From CAYVUV01 sp964455095 (GTDB taxonomy: Bacteria > Desulfobacterota > Binatia > HRBIN30 > CADEER01), in the NCBI GenBank assembly GCA_964455095.1, contig CAYVUV010000191.1:1-64000 (forward strand): a DNA stretch of 64,000 nt, written 5' to 3'. Position numbers and translations under genes: made by a program. This document shows positions 57,118 through 64,000 of this stretch, piece after piece. Below the pieces are notes generated by a model, which saw only the letters and a list, made by a program, of their open reading frames with translations, was not told where the DNA came from and ran no database searches. Positions within the stretch are counted from its first letter, which is position 1; each line of letters opens with the position of its first letter.

Positions 57118-60100
57118 ATGCGCTGCTCCACCTGCCAGGCCGAGAACCTCGCCGATTCCCGCTTCTGCACCAGCTGCGGGGCGAAGTTGGAGTCCGCCTG
57201 CTCCGCCTGCGGCACGGCTAATCCGGCCGCCGCACGGTTCTGCCGCCAGTGCGGCACGGCCCTGCACGCGGCCGACCCCGCGCCGGCGCCCGACCCGCGC
57301 GCCTACACGCCGAAGCACCTCGCCGAGCGCATCCTCACCTCGCGCAGCGCCCTCGAGGGCGAACGCAAGCAGGTCACGGTGCTGTTCGCCGATGTCCAGG
57401 GCTCGATGGCGCTCGCCGAGCAGGTCGATCCGGAAGAGTGGCACCGCATCATGGACCGCCTCTTTTCCGTGCTGTCCGACGGCGTGCACCGCTTCGAGGG
57501 CACGATCAACCAGTACACCGGCGACGGCATCATGGCACTCTTCGGCGCGCCGCTGGCGCACGAAGACCACGCCCGCCGCGCCTGCTACGCGGCGCTCTAC
57601 CTCGGCGAGCGACTGCGCGAGTTGGGCGAGGAGCTCAAGCGGCGCCAGGGCCTGCGCTTCTCGGTGCGCATGGGATTGAACTCCGGCGAGGTGATCGTCG
57701 GCCGCATCGGCGACGACCTGCGCATGGACTATACCGCCCAGGGCCACACGGTCGGGCTCGCCGCGCGCATGGAGCAACTCGCCGACGCCGGCACCGCGTA
57801 CCTCACCGAGCACACGGCGGCGCTGGTCACCGGCTTCTTCCGCCTGCGCGATCTCGGCGCCTTCGCCGTCAAGGGCGTGCGCGAGCCGATGCGCGTTTAC
57901 GAGCTGCAGGGCATCGGCCCGTTGCGCACCCGCCTCGAGGTGTCGCGCGCGCGCGGCTTCTCGCGCTTTGTCGGCCGCGACGAGGAGATGACGGCACTCG
58001 ATGCCGGCCGTGCCCGCGCGCTGGCTGGCAACGGACAGGCGATCGGCATCGTCGCCGGTCCGGGGCTGGGCAAGAGCCGGCTGTGCTACGAGTTCGCGCA
58101 GCGCTGCCGGGTCCAGGGCATCGCCGTATACGAGGCGCACTGCGTCTCGCACGGGACGATGATTCCCTTCCTGCCCATCCTCGAGTTGCTGCGCGGCTAC
58201 TTCGGCGTCGCCGACCAGGACAGCGACGAGACAGCGCGCCGCAAGGTGGCGGGCACGCTGTTGCTGCACGATCAGGAGCTGACCGAGAGCCTGCCGCTGC
58301 TGCTCGATTTTCTCGGCGTGCCCGACCCCGACCACCCGGCGCCGCGCATCGATCCCGAGGCGCGCCACCGCCAGCTGGTCGGCATGGCGCAGCGCGTGAT
58401 GCAGTCGCGCAGCCGGCGCGAAGCGGCGCTGCTGCTGGTCGAGGATCTGCACTGGATCGACGGCGGCAGCGAGGCCTTCCTGAAGAGTCTCGCCGACGCG
58501 CTGCCGGGAACACGCACGTTGCTGGTGGTGAACTTTCGACCCGAGTATGCCGGCGACTGGTTGCAGGCGGAGGGCGGCACGGCGGCGCGGCGCCGCCACC
58601 TGGTGGCGTTGCCGCCGCTCGGGTCCGAAGCGATCGGCGAGCTGCTGGCGGATCTGCTCGGCACCGACCCGACGCTGGCGGGGTTGGCCGCGTTGTTGCG
58701 CGAGCGCACCGGCGGCAATCCGTTCTTCATCGAGGAAGTGGTCCAGTCGATGGCGGAGTCGGGCGCATTGGCCGGCAGCCGCGGCGCCTATCGCTTGCTG
58801 CACGACGTCGCGGAGGTGCCCATCCCCGCCACCGTGCAAGCGGTGCTCGCCGCGCGCATCGACCGCCTGGGGGAAGGCGACAAAGCCGTGTTGCAGACCG
58901 CTGCGGTGATCGGGCGCGAGGTCGCCGAGCCGGTGTTGCGCGGCGTGGTCGAGACGCTCGGCGAGCCGCCGGTGGCCGAGCTCGCCGCGGCTTTGCGCGC
59001 CCTGGTCGCGGCCGAGTTCCTCTACCAGGAAAGCGTCTACCCGGAGGCGGTCTACGCCTTCAAGCATCCGCTGACGCAGGAAGTCGCCTACCGCTCACAG
59101 CTCGCCGAGCGCCGCGCCCGCGTGCACGCCGCCGTGGCGGAGGTGATCGCGGCGCTCAATCCGGACAAGCTCGACGAGCGCGCGGCGCTGCTGGCGCATC
59201 ACTGCGAAGGCGCGGGCGACGCGCTGGCCGCGGCGCGCTGGAGCCGGCGCGCGGCGCAGTGGGTGCGGGTGAGCAACTTCCCCGAGGCGCAGCGCCATTG
59301 GGGCAACGTGCGCGCGCTGCTGGCGCGCGTGCCGGAGTCGCCGGCCACCATGGAGCTGGCCCTCGACGCGTGTATCCAGCTGCTCGAGATCGGCTGGCGC
59401 CTGGCCATCTCGGCCGACGAGGCGGCGGCGGTCTTCGCCGAGGGGCAGCAACTGGCCTGGCGCAGCGGCAACCCGCGCTCGATGGCGATGCTGATCAACG
59501 CCTACGGCGTCGTGCGCAGTCACTTCGGCAGCGCCGACGATTTCGTCGACAGCAGCCGACTGGCGACGCGCGTGGCGGAGTACGCCGACGATGCGGCGCT
59601 GCAGCTCATCACGCGCACGCGCCTGGTCATCGCCCTGGGCTCCGCCGGGTTGCTGCGCGAGGCGCTCGAGCTCAGCGAGCCGGCGGTGGACGCGCCGCCG
59701 TCGGATCTGCGGCTCGGCGCCGCGGTGCTCGGCTACAGCCCGTACCTGCGTTTGCTGCGCGAGCGCGGCAAGCTGCTCATCGATCTCGGCCGCCTGGCGG
59801 ACGGCGAGCGCGATCTCGAGCGCGCCGCGCAACTGGCGCGCGAGCACGGCGACCTCGAAGTGCTCGGCAACATCCACCGTGAGTATGTGTCGCTGGCCCG
59901 CATCCGCGGCGACACCGAGTCGGCGCTCGCCCACGCGCGCGAGACCATGCGCATCGCCGACAAGCTCGGCAGCCCGTTCTTCCGCGCCGGGGTGTGCCTG
60001 TCGCTCGGCCAGGCGCACACGTTGAGCGGCCGTTGGGAGGACGCGTTGCGCGCGCTGGAGGAAGGGCTGGGGCTGGCGCGCGCCGGGCAAGCGAGCGTCG

Positions 60101-60510
60101 AGACCGAGCCGCTGGCGCTGGCCTGGCTCGCCGGCGTGCACCGCGCGCGCGGCGATCTGAAAGTCGCATTGGCGGCCGCGGAGGCTGGGTTGGCCGCCGC
60201 AACGCAGCGGCGCACGCGTTTGGCCGAGTGCATCGCGCACATCGCCCGGTCTCGCATCATGCTGCGCGCCTTCACGCCGGCGACGCACGCTGCGATCAAC
60301 ACGGCGTTGGGGCAGGCGCTGGCACTGGTCGAAGAAACCGGCGCGCGCAGCAACGAGCCGTTCGTGCGCGTCGAGCTGGCGCGCCTGGCGGCGATGGCCG
60401 GCGACGAAGCGGCGCGCCAGCGCGAGCTGCGCGCGGCGTACGAGCAGTTCACCGCCATGGGCGCCGGCCCGCGCGCCGCCCGCCTGGCGCGCGAGCTGCG
60501 CGGCGAGTGA
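57118..60510 (+). CDS. Class III adenylate/guanylate cyclase-AAA ATPase-TPR protein with zinc ribbons
   Basis: 1130 residues. Two zinc ribbons open the protein (C3/C6/C17/C20 and C28/C31/C42/C45). A class III cyclase domain follows (about 84-265) with metal-binding D92 (VLFADVQGS) and D136 (YTGDGIMALFG). The transition-state Asn position reads TVGLAARME, so Asn is replaced by Gly while Arg is kept, and activity is uncertain. Next is an AAA-type NTPase with Walker A GPGLGKSRLC and Walker B LLVEDLHWID, and about 500 residues of TPR-like helices. This architecture is common in large bacterial signalling proteins. It starts 28 bases after the LLM gene. Confidence 0.88.
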   Translation: MRCSTCQAENLADSRFCTSCGAKLESACSACGTANPAAARFCRQCGTALHAADPAPAPDPRAYTPKHLAERILTSRSALEGERKQVTVLFADVQGSMALAEQVDPEEWHRIMDRLFSVLSDGVHRFEGTINQYTGDGIMALFGAPLAHEDHARRACYAALYLGERLRELGEELKRRQGLRFSVRMGLNSGEVIVGRIGDDLRMDYTAQGHTVGLAARMEQLADAGTAYLTEHTAALVTGFFRLRDLGAFAVKGVREPMRVYELQGIGPLRTRLEVSRARGFSRFVGRDEEMTALDAGRARALAGNGQAIGIVAGPGLGKSRLCYEFAQRCRVQGIAVYEAHCVSHGTMIPFLPILELLRGYFGVADQDSDETARRKVAGTLLLHDQELTESLPLLLDFLGVPDPDHPAPRIDPEARHRQLVGMAQRVMQSRSRREAALLLVEDLHWIDGGSEAFLKSLADALPGTRTLLVVNFRPEYAGDWLQAEGGTAARRRHLVALPPLGSEAIGELLADLLGTDPTLAGLAALLRERTGGNPFFIEEVVQSMAESGALAGSRGAYRLLHDVAEVPIPATVQAVLAARIDRLGEGDKAVLQTAAVIGREVAEPVLRGVVETLGEPPVAELAAALRALVAAEFLYQESVYPEAVYAFKHPLTQEVAYRSQLAERRARVHAAVAEVIAALNPDKLDERAALLAHHCEGAGDALAAARWSRRAAQWVRVSNFPEAQRHWGNVRALLARVPESPATMELALDACIQLLEIGWRLAISADEAAAVFAEGQQLAWRSGNPRSMAMLINAYGVVRSHFGSADDFVDSSRLATRVAEYADDAALQLITRTRLVIALGSAGLLREALELSEPAVDAPPSDLRLGAAVLGYSPYLRLLRERGKLLIDLGRLADGERDLERAAQLAREHGDLEVLGNIHREYVSLARIRGDTESALAHARETMRIADKLGSPFFRAGVCLSLGQAHTLSGRWEDALRALEEGLGLARAGQASVETEPLALAWLAGVHRARGDLKVALAAAEAGLAAATQRRTRLAECIAHIARSRIMLRAFTPATHAAINTALGQALALVEETGARSNEPFVRVELARLAAMAGDEAARQRELRAAYEQFTAMGAGPRAARLARELRGE

Positions 60511-61737
60511 TCAGACGCGTTCGATGATGGTGGTGATCCCCATGCCGCCGCCGATGCAGAGCGTCGCCAGGCCGACGGTCTTGTTGCGCCGCTCGAGCTC
60601 GTCGAGCAGGGTGCCGAGCAGCATGCCGCCGGTGGCGCCGAGCGGGTGGCCGAGCGCAATGGCGCCGCCGTTGACGTTGATCTTATCGCGCGGAATGGCG
60701 AGGTCGCGCATCACCTTGAGCGGCACGACGGCGAAGGCCTCGTTGATTTCGAACAGATCGACGTCGCCGATCGCCATGCCGGCCTTCTTCAGCGCTCGCT
60801 GCGTCGCCGGCACCGGCGCGGTGAGCATGATCACCGGCTCGGCGCCGCAGGTCGCGGTGGCGACGATGCGGGCGCGCGGCTTGATGCCGTGCGCTTTGAC
60901 GTAGGCCTCCGAGGCCAAGAGCACGGCGGAGGCGCCGTCGACGATACCGGAGGAGTTGCCCGCCGTGTGCACGTGCTGCAGGGCTTTCACCTGCGGATAG
61001 CGCTTCATCGCTCGCGCATCGAGGCTCAGGCCGTCGCCGCCCTCGGGCACGAACTTGCCCAGCTCGATGAACGACGCCTTCAGGCTCCCCAGCCCTTCGA
61101 CCGTGGTCTCGGGTCGCGGGTACTCGTCGCGGTCGAGCAGCAACTTGCCCGACAGGTCTTTCACCGGCACCAGGCTCTTGAGCCGGCCCTCGGCAAACGC
61201 GCGCTGCGCGTGCTGCTGGCTCTCCCAGGCGAACTGGTCGCATTCCTCGCGCGAGATGCCCTCGAGCGTGGCGATGAGATCGGCCGAGATGCCCTGCGGC
61301 ACGATCGGGTGCAGCTCGATCAGGTGCGGGTTGTTGCCGTGCACGCCGCCGCCGTCGGACCCCATCGGCACGCGCGACATCGACTCGACGCCGCCGCCGA
61401 CGACCAGGTCCTGCATGCCGCTGGCAACGCCCATGGCGGCGAAGTTGACCGCCTGCAACCCCGAGCCGCAGAAGCGGTTCAGCGACACGCCGGTAACCTC
61501 GTTGGGCCACCCGGCGGCGAGCGCTGCCATGCGGCCGATGCAAGCGCCCTGCTCGCCGACCTGCTGCACGCAGCCGGCGACGACGTCCTCGACGTCGGCG
61601 GGATCGAAGGCGCTGCGGCGCAGCCCGTTCAACGCCTGCGCCAGCAGCTCTTGCGGATGCACGCTCGCCAGCGCGCCGTTCGCCTTGCCCTTACCGCGCG
61701 GTGTGCGCACCGCGTCGATGATGTACGCCGTTCCCAT
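60511..61737 (-). CDS. Acetyl-CoA acetyltransferase (thiolase)
   Basis: 408 residues. Thiolase that cleaves beta-ketoacyl-CoA or condenses acetyl-CoA. Nucleophile C90 (NRFCGSGLQ), with H in GHPLGATGG and the second Cys in CIGGGMG completing the triad. The N-terminus (AYIIDAVRTPRGKGKANGALA) and the loop with GVESMSRVPMG match the FadA/acetyl-CoA acetyltransferase group. It ends one base from the cyclase gene stop (tail to tail) and follows the hotdog thioesterase on the minus strand. Confidence 0.94.
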   Translation of the reverse strand: MGTAYIIDAVRTPRGKGKANGALASVHPQELLAQALNGLRRSAFDPADVEDVVAGCVQQVGEQGACIGRMAALAAGWPNEVTGVSLNRFCGSGLQAVNFAAMGVASGMQDLVVGGGVESMSRVPMGSDGGGVHGNNPHLIELHPIVPQGISADLIATLEGISREECDQFAWESQQHAQRAFAEGRLKSLVPVKDLSGKLLLDRDEYPRPETTVEGLGSLKASFIELGKFVPEGGDGLSLDARAMKRYPQVKALQHVHTAGNSSGIVDGASAVLLASEAYVKAHGIKPRARIVATATCGAEPVIMLTAPVPATQRALKKAGMAIGDVDLFEINEAFAVVPLKVMRDLAIPRDKINVNGGAIALGHPLGATGGMLLGTLLDELERRNKTVGLATLCIGGGMGITTIIERV

Positions 61738-61761
61738 GCGTCCGTCCTCCGTTGTTCGTTG

Positions 61762-62226
61762 TTACTCGGATCTTGTGCCGACGGTCTGTCCCGCCAGGTC
61801 GGTGCCCGGGTCGAGGCAGAGCAGGCGCACGCGACCCGTCGCGACGATCTGGCCCGCTTCGTTGCGCACCATCGCCTCCCAGATCTGTGTGCGGCGGCCG
61901 CGGCTGATCGGCGTCGCCGTGATGCGCACGCGCCCGCTGCGCACGGCGCGCACGAAGCTGGTGTGATTTTCAACCCCGACCACCGACTGACCGCGCGCCA
62001 CCGCGAAGAGGCCGGCGCCGGTCGAGCAAGCCGACTCGATGACGGCGCAGTGCATGCCGCCGTGCACGATGCCGTACGGCTGATGATGGCGCCCATCGAT
62101 GTCGTACTCGAGCACCACCTCGTCGGCCGAGGCGCTGACGACGTGTACGCCCATGCCGGCGTCGAAGCCAACCGTCAGGCGCTCGTTCATCTTGCGCACA
62201 AGCTCCGCATCCATCTCGTTCGCCAT
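61762..62226 (-). CDS. PaaI-type hotdog thioesterase
   Basis: 154 residues. A hotdog fold with the PaaI-like motif HQPYGIVHGGMHCAVIESACSTGAG, in which the HGG turn and following acidic helix form the thioesterase site, and later VVGVENHTSFVRAVRSGRV. It probably hydrolyses an acyl- or aryl-CoA. Start ATG 62226 follows AGAGAGG. The thiolase begins 24 bases after its stop, suggesting an operon for acyl-CoA turnover. Confidence 0.9.
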   Translation of the reverse strand: MANEMDAELVRKMNERLTVGFDAGMGVHVVSASADEVVLEYDIDGRHHQPYGIVHGGMHCAVIESACSTGAGLFAVARGQSVVGVENHTSFVRAVRSGRVRITATPISRGRRTQIWEAMVRNEAGQIVATGRVRLLCLDPGTDLAGQTVGTRSE

Positions 62227-62386
62227 CGGACCTCTCTCGCGGGTGGGGAAGGGCAGATAGTAGTGAAATTCAGCGCCGGAAGCGACGCTGGGCCCAGCCC
62301 TGGCTGAAGAACGATATCTCCGCGAATCCTCCTCGGTTCAGCGCCGCCGGCGTGCTATCGGGCAGCGGAGGGGGGGAGGGACCGAG

Positions 62387-63427
62387 ATGAAAGCCATCGT
62401 CCTGCACGGGCCACGCGACGTACGTGTCGATTCGGTTCCGGATGCCCACTTGTCGGACCGCCGCAGCGCGGTCGTAAGGATATCGCGGGCGTCGATCTGT
62501 GGATCGGACCTCCACCTCTACCACGGCATCGTGCCGGTGATTCCGGGAACCACCATCGGCCACGAATGCGTTGGCGTGGTGGAGGAAATCGGCGCCGACG
62601 TGCGCCGCTTCCGCAAGGGGCAGCGCGTCATCGTGCCCGGCGTCGTGGGCTGTGGCGACTGCGATCCTTGCCGGCGCGGCTACGTCGTCGGCTGCGAGCG
62701 CCTGCTGAACAAGGTCTACGGCATCATGCCCGATCTTCCCGGCGCCCAGGCGGAGGCGATCACCGTCCCGAATGCCGACATGAATCTGTGGCCGTCGCCT
62801 GCCGATCTCTCCGACGAGCAGGTGCTGTTTCTGACCGACATTCTCCCGACCGGGTACTATGCGGTCGAGAACGCATCGCTGAAACCGGGCGATACCGTCG
62901 TGGTGATCGGCTGTGGCCCGGTCGGCCTGGCGGCGATCAGCTGTGCCGGGTTGTTCGGCCCTGCCAAAATTCTAGCCGTCGACCGAGTCGACTACCGCCT
63001 CGCGCATGCCGCCCGCCTCGGCGCCGTGCCCATCGATGCCAGCCGCCACGACGTGCGCAACGCCGTTCTCGAAGCCACCGACGGCCGCGGCGCCCAGGCG
63101 GTCATCGAAGCGGTCGGGGCGGTGGAAACGGTGCACCTGGCGTTCGAGCTGGTGCGCGTCGGCGGACACATCTCGGTGGTGGGTGTTCTCCTCAAGGACG
63201 ACTTCTCGTTTCCCATGGGCGCCGCGTTCATGAAGGACATCACCTTCCGCGTTGGCTTGGTGAACGTCCCGGGCTACGTGGCGACCCTCTTGCCCTTGAT
63301 TCGCAGCGGGCGCATCGACCCGACGCAGCTGATCACGCACCGTATGAATCTTGTCGAAGGCACGCGCGCCTACGAGCTGTTCGACGGCAAACTGGACGGC
63401 TGCCTCAAAGTGTCGCTGACGCCGTGA
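62387..63427 (+). CDS. Zinc-dependent alcohol dehydrogenase (MDR family)
   Basis: 346 residues with a strong GGGGGGGAGGG upstream of ATG 62387. Catalytic-zinc residues C38 (ICGSD) and H59/E60 (GHE), structural-zinc cysteines C89, C92, C95 and C103 (CGDCDPCRRGYVVGC), and the NAD(P) motif VVIGCGPVGLAA. The family oxidises primary or secondary alcohols or polyols; substrate unknown. Its codon use is slightly less GC3-rich than its neighbours' (for example TTGT- and GTAA-type codons early on), but not markedly foreign. It diverges from the thioesterase. Confidence 0.92.
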   Translation: MKAIVLHGPRDVRVDSVPDAHLSDRRSAVVRISRASICGSDLHLYHGIVPVIPGTTIGHECVGVVEEIGADVRRFRKGQRVIVPGVVGCGDCDPCRRGYVVGCERLLNKVYGIMPDLPGAQAEAITVPNADMNLWPSPADLSDEQVLFLTDILPTGYYAVENASLKPGDTVVVIGCGPVGLAAISCAGLFGPAKILAVDRVDYRLAHAARLGAVPIDASRHDVRNAVLEATDGRGAQAVIEAVGAVETVHLAFELVRVGGHISVVGVLLKDDFSFPMGAAFMKDITFRVGLVNVPGYVATLLPLIRSGRIDPTQLITHRMNLVEGTRAYELFDGKLDGCLKVSLTP

Positions 63428-63496
63428 AGGTGGATGACGTCGGACGCCATTCCCACCGAAGCGATCTGCTGCCGTGCGGTGAGCCGGCGAACACCT

Positions 63497-63880
63497 CTAC
63501 GCTGGCGAAGACGGTGCCGATGGCGTGCGGATGTAGGCCACGATGAACAGCGCGCCGAGGACGAGGTCAATCGCGCCGAACCCCAGCGTCATTGCCGAAA
63601 GGCGGTGTTGGAGAAAGAGCACGACCGTCGCGATGCCAAAGCCTGCCTTTTCCAAGACGGATGGAATCATCAGCGGGCGATAGCGCACCGGGTCGCGCGC
63701 CAGGATCAGGAACACGACCTGGAACGCCACCGCGGTGCCGATGAATCCATAGAAGAATTCCGGGTGAGTGATCGGCGGTGGCGTGTCACGCCCCACCTGC
63801 TCCTCCAGGAAGTATTGCGGCAGCATCACGATCAGGCCGTAGATGCCGGCAAACAGGAAGACTCGTTTAGCGAAGTTCAA
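63497..63880 (-). CDS. Small four-helix membrane protein, unknown
   Basis: 127 residues with about four hydrophobic helices (FLFAGIYGLIVMLPQYFL, FFYGFIGTAVAFQVVFLIL, AGFGIATVVLFLQHRLSAM, GFGAIDLVLGALFIVAYI). A loop HPEFFYGF follows the first helix. It resembles conserved small integral membrane proteins of unknown function. No family is recognised, and it lies downstream end-to-end with the alcohol dehydrogenase (69-base gap). Confidence 0.6.
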   Translation of the reverse strand: MNFAKRVFLFAGIYGLIVMLPQYFLEEQVGRDTPPPITHPEFFYGFIGTAVAFQVVFLILARDPVRYRPLMIPSVLEKAGFGIATVVLFLQHRLSAMTLGFGAIDLVLGALFIVAYIRTPSAPSSPA

Positions 63881-63930
63881 CCGCCCCTCCCGGCTGCCGT
63901 TTTTACCTCAATCGACTTGCCCGGCCAAAA

Positions 63931-64000
63931 TCAAATGCGAGCCCAGACCTCGAGACCCCGTGAGTAACGCATGGCGATCCGATCGGTGAGCTTGAACAGG
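63931..64000 (-). CDS. Possible C-terminus of a gene entering from beyond the window
   Basis: Read leftward from the window edge, the frame gives LFKLTDRIAMRYSRGLEVWARI and stops at TGA (63933-63931). The balanced composition looks like coding sequence, but only 22 residues are present and no family can be named. Confidence 0.3.
   Translation of the reverse strand, partial: LFKLTDRIAMRYSRGLEVWARI

Noticed and set aside
56095..59067. Long minus-strand open frame opposite the LLM and cyclase genes
   Set aside because: Antisense shadow; low-complexity Arg/Ala/Gly/His composition with no domain.
62270..62563. 97-residue minus-strand open frame upstream of the alcohol dehydrogenase
   Set aside because: Overlaps the dehydrogenase start in antisense and has no family-like sequence.

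Overview
The window is a GC-rich (roughly two-thirds G+C), gene-dense bacterial chromosome segment that spans the dnaA region. The gene content points to a deltaproteobacteria-like lineage: a strongly GC3-biased codon table, an atpZ-atpI-atpB-atpE cluster apart from the F1 genes, class III cyclase/AAA/TPR proteins, RND lipid-type exporters, luciferase-like F420-type oxidoreductases, an MmgE/PrpD protein, several acyl-CoA dehydrogenases, and a Cys-rich surface protein with a MYXO-CTERM-like tail. Candidatus Binatota (Desulfobacterota_B) would fit, but that is inference from gene content; no rRNA or other phylogenetic marker was tested.

Layout. 1-3.2 kb: an aldo/keto reductase cut by the window edge, a GT-C-like membrane protein and a GNAT acetyltransferase. 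3.3-11.3 kb: gyrA, gyrB, dnaN and dnaA, all on the minus strand (transcription order dnaA, dnaN, gyrB, gyrA; recF is absent from its usual place). 11.3-15.6 kb: genes switch to the plus strand (hemL, F0 genes atpZ-I-B-E with a clear terminator, parB), so the 11286-11576 gap is the best origin candidate. 15.6-20 kb: a solute-binding lipoprotein, TPR and DUF971 proteins, a 2[4Fe-4S] protein, and leuC-leuD. 20-28.8 kb: an RND exporter fused to a cyclic-nucleotide-binding domain, an acyl-CoA dehydrogenase, a HEAT protein, an M20 amidohydrolase, an Smr protein, bioB and a macrodomain protein. 29-33.3 kb: an FG-GAP/Cys-rich surface protein converging on a DEDDh exonuclease-GIY-YIG fusion.

33.3-43.4 kb is a long minus-strand housekeeping run: pgpA, cinA, thpR, recA, pilT, alaS, phoH, ybeY, prfB. 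prfB carries an intact programmed +1 frameshift. 43.4-64 kb is a metabolic and accessory region: MmgE/PrpD, an MBL hydrolase with an acyl-CoA dehydrogenase, an orphan histidine kinase, an MFS exporter, a Nudix hydrolase, a gamma-glutamyltransferase-like enzyme with a saccharopine-dehydrogenase-like reductase, a secreted subtilase, an LLM oxidoreductase, a cyclase-AAA-TPR protein, a thiolase with a hotdog thioesterase, a zinc alcohol dehydrogenase and a small membrane protein.

How the genes work together. Replication initiation and segregation (dnaA, dnaN, gyrAB, parB) sit with energy (F0) and tetrapyrrole (hemL) genes. The recA/cinA/pilT run joins recombination, cofactor repair and pilus retraction to translation and RNA maturation genes (alaS, prfB, ybeY, phoH). 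The rest suggests acyl-CoA catabolism and envelope transport. No tRNA, rRNA, CRISPR array, insertion sequence or prophage was recognised, and no intergenic gap exceeds 300 bases. No wholly new multi-gene system was found; the most notable items are domain fusions, the frameshift site and the origin architecture.
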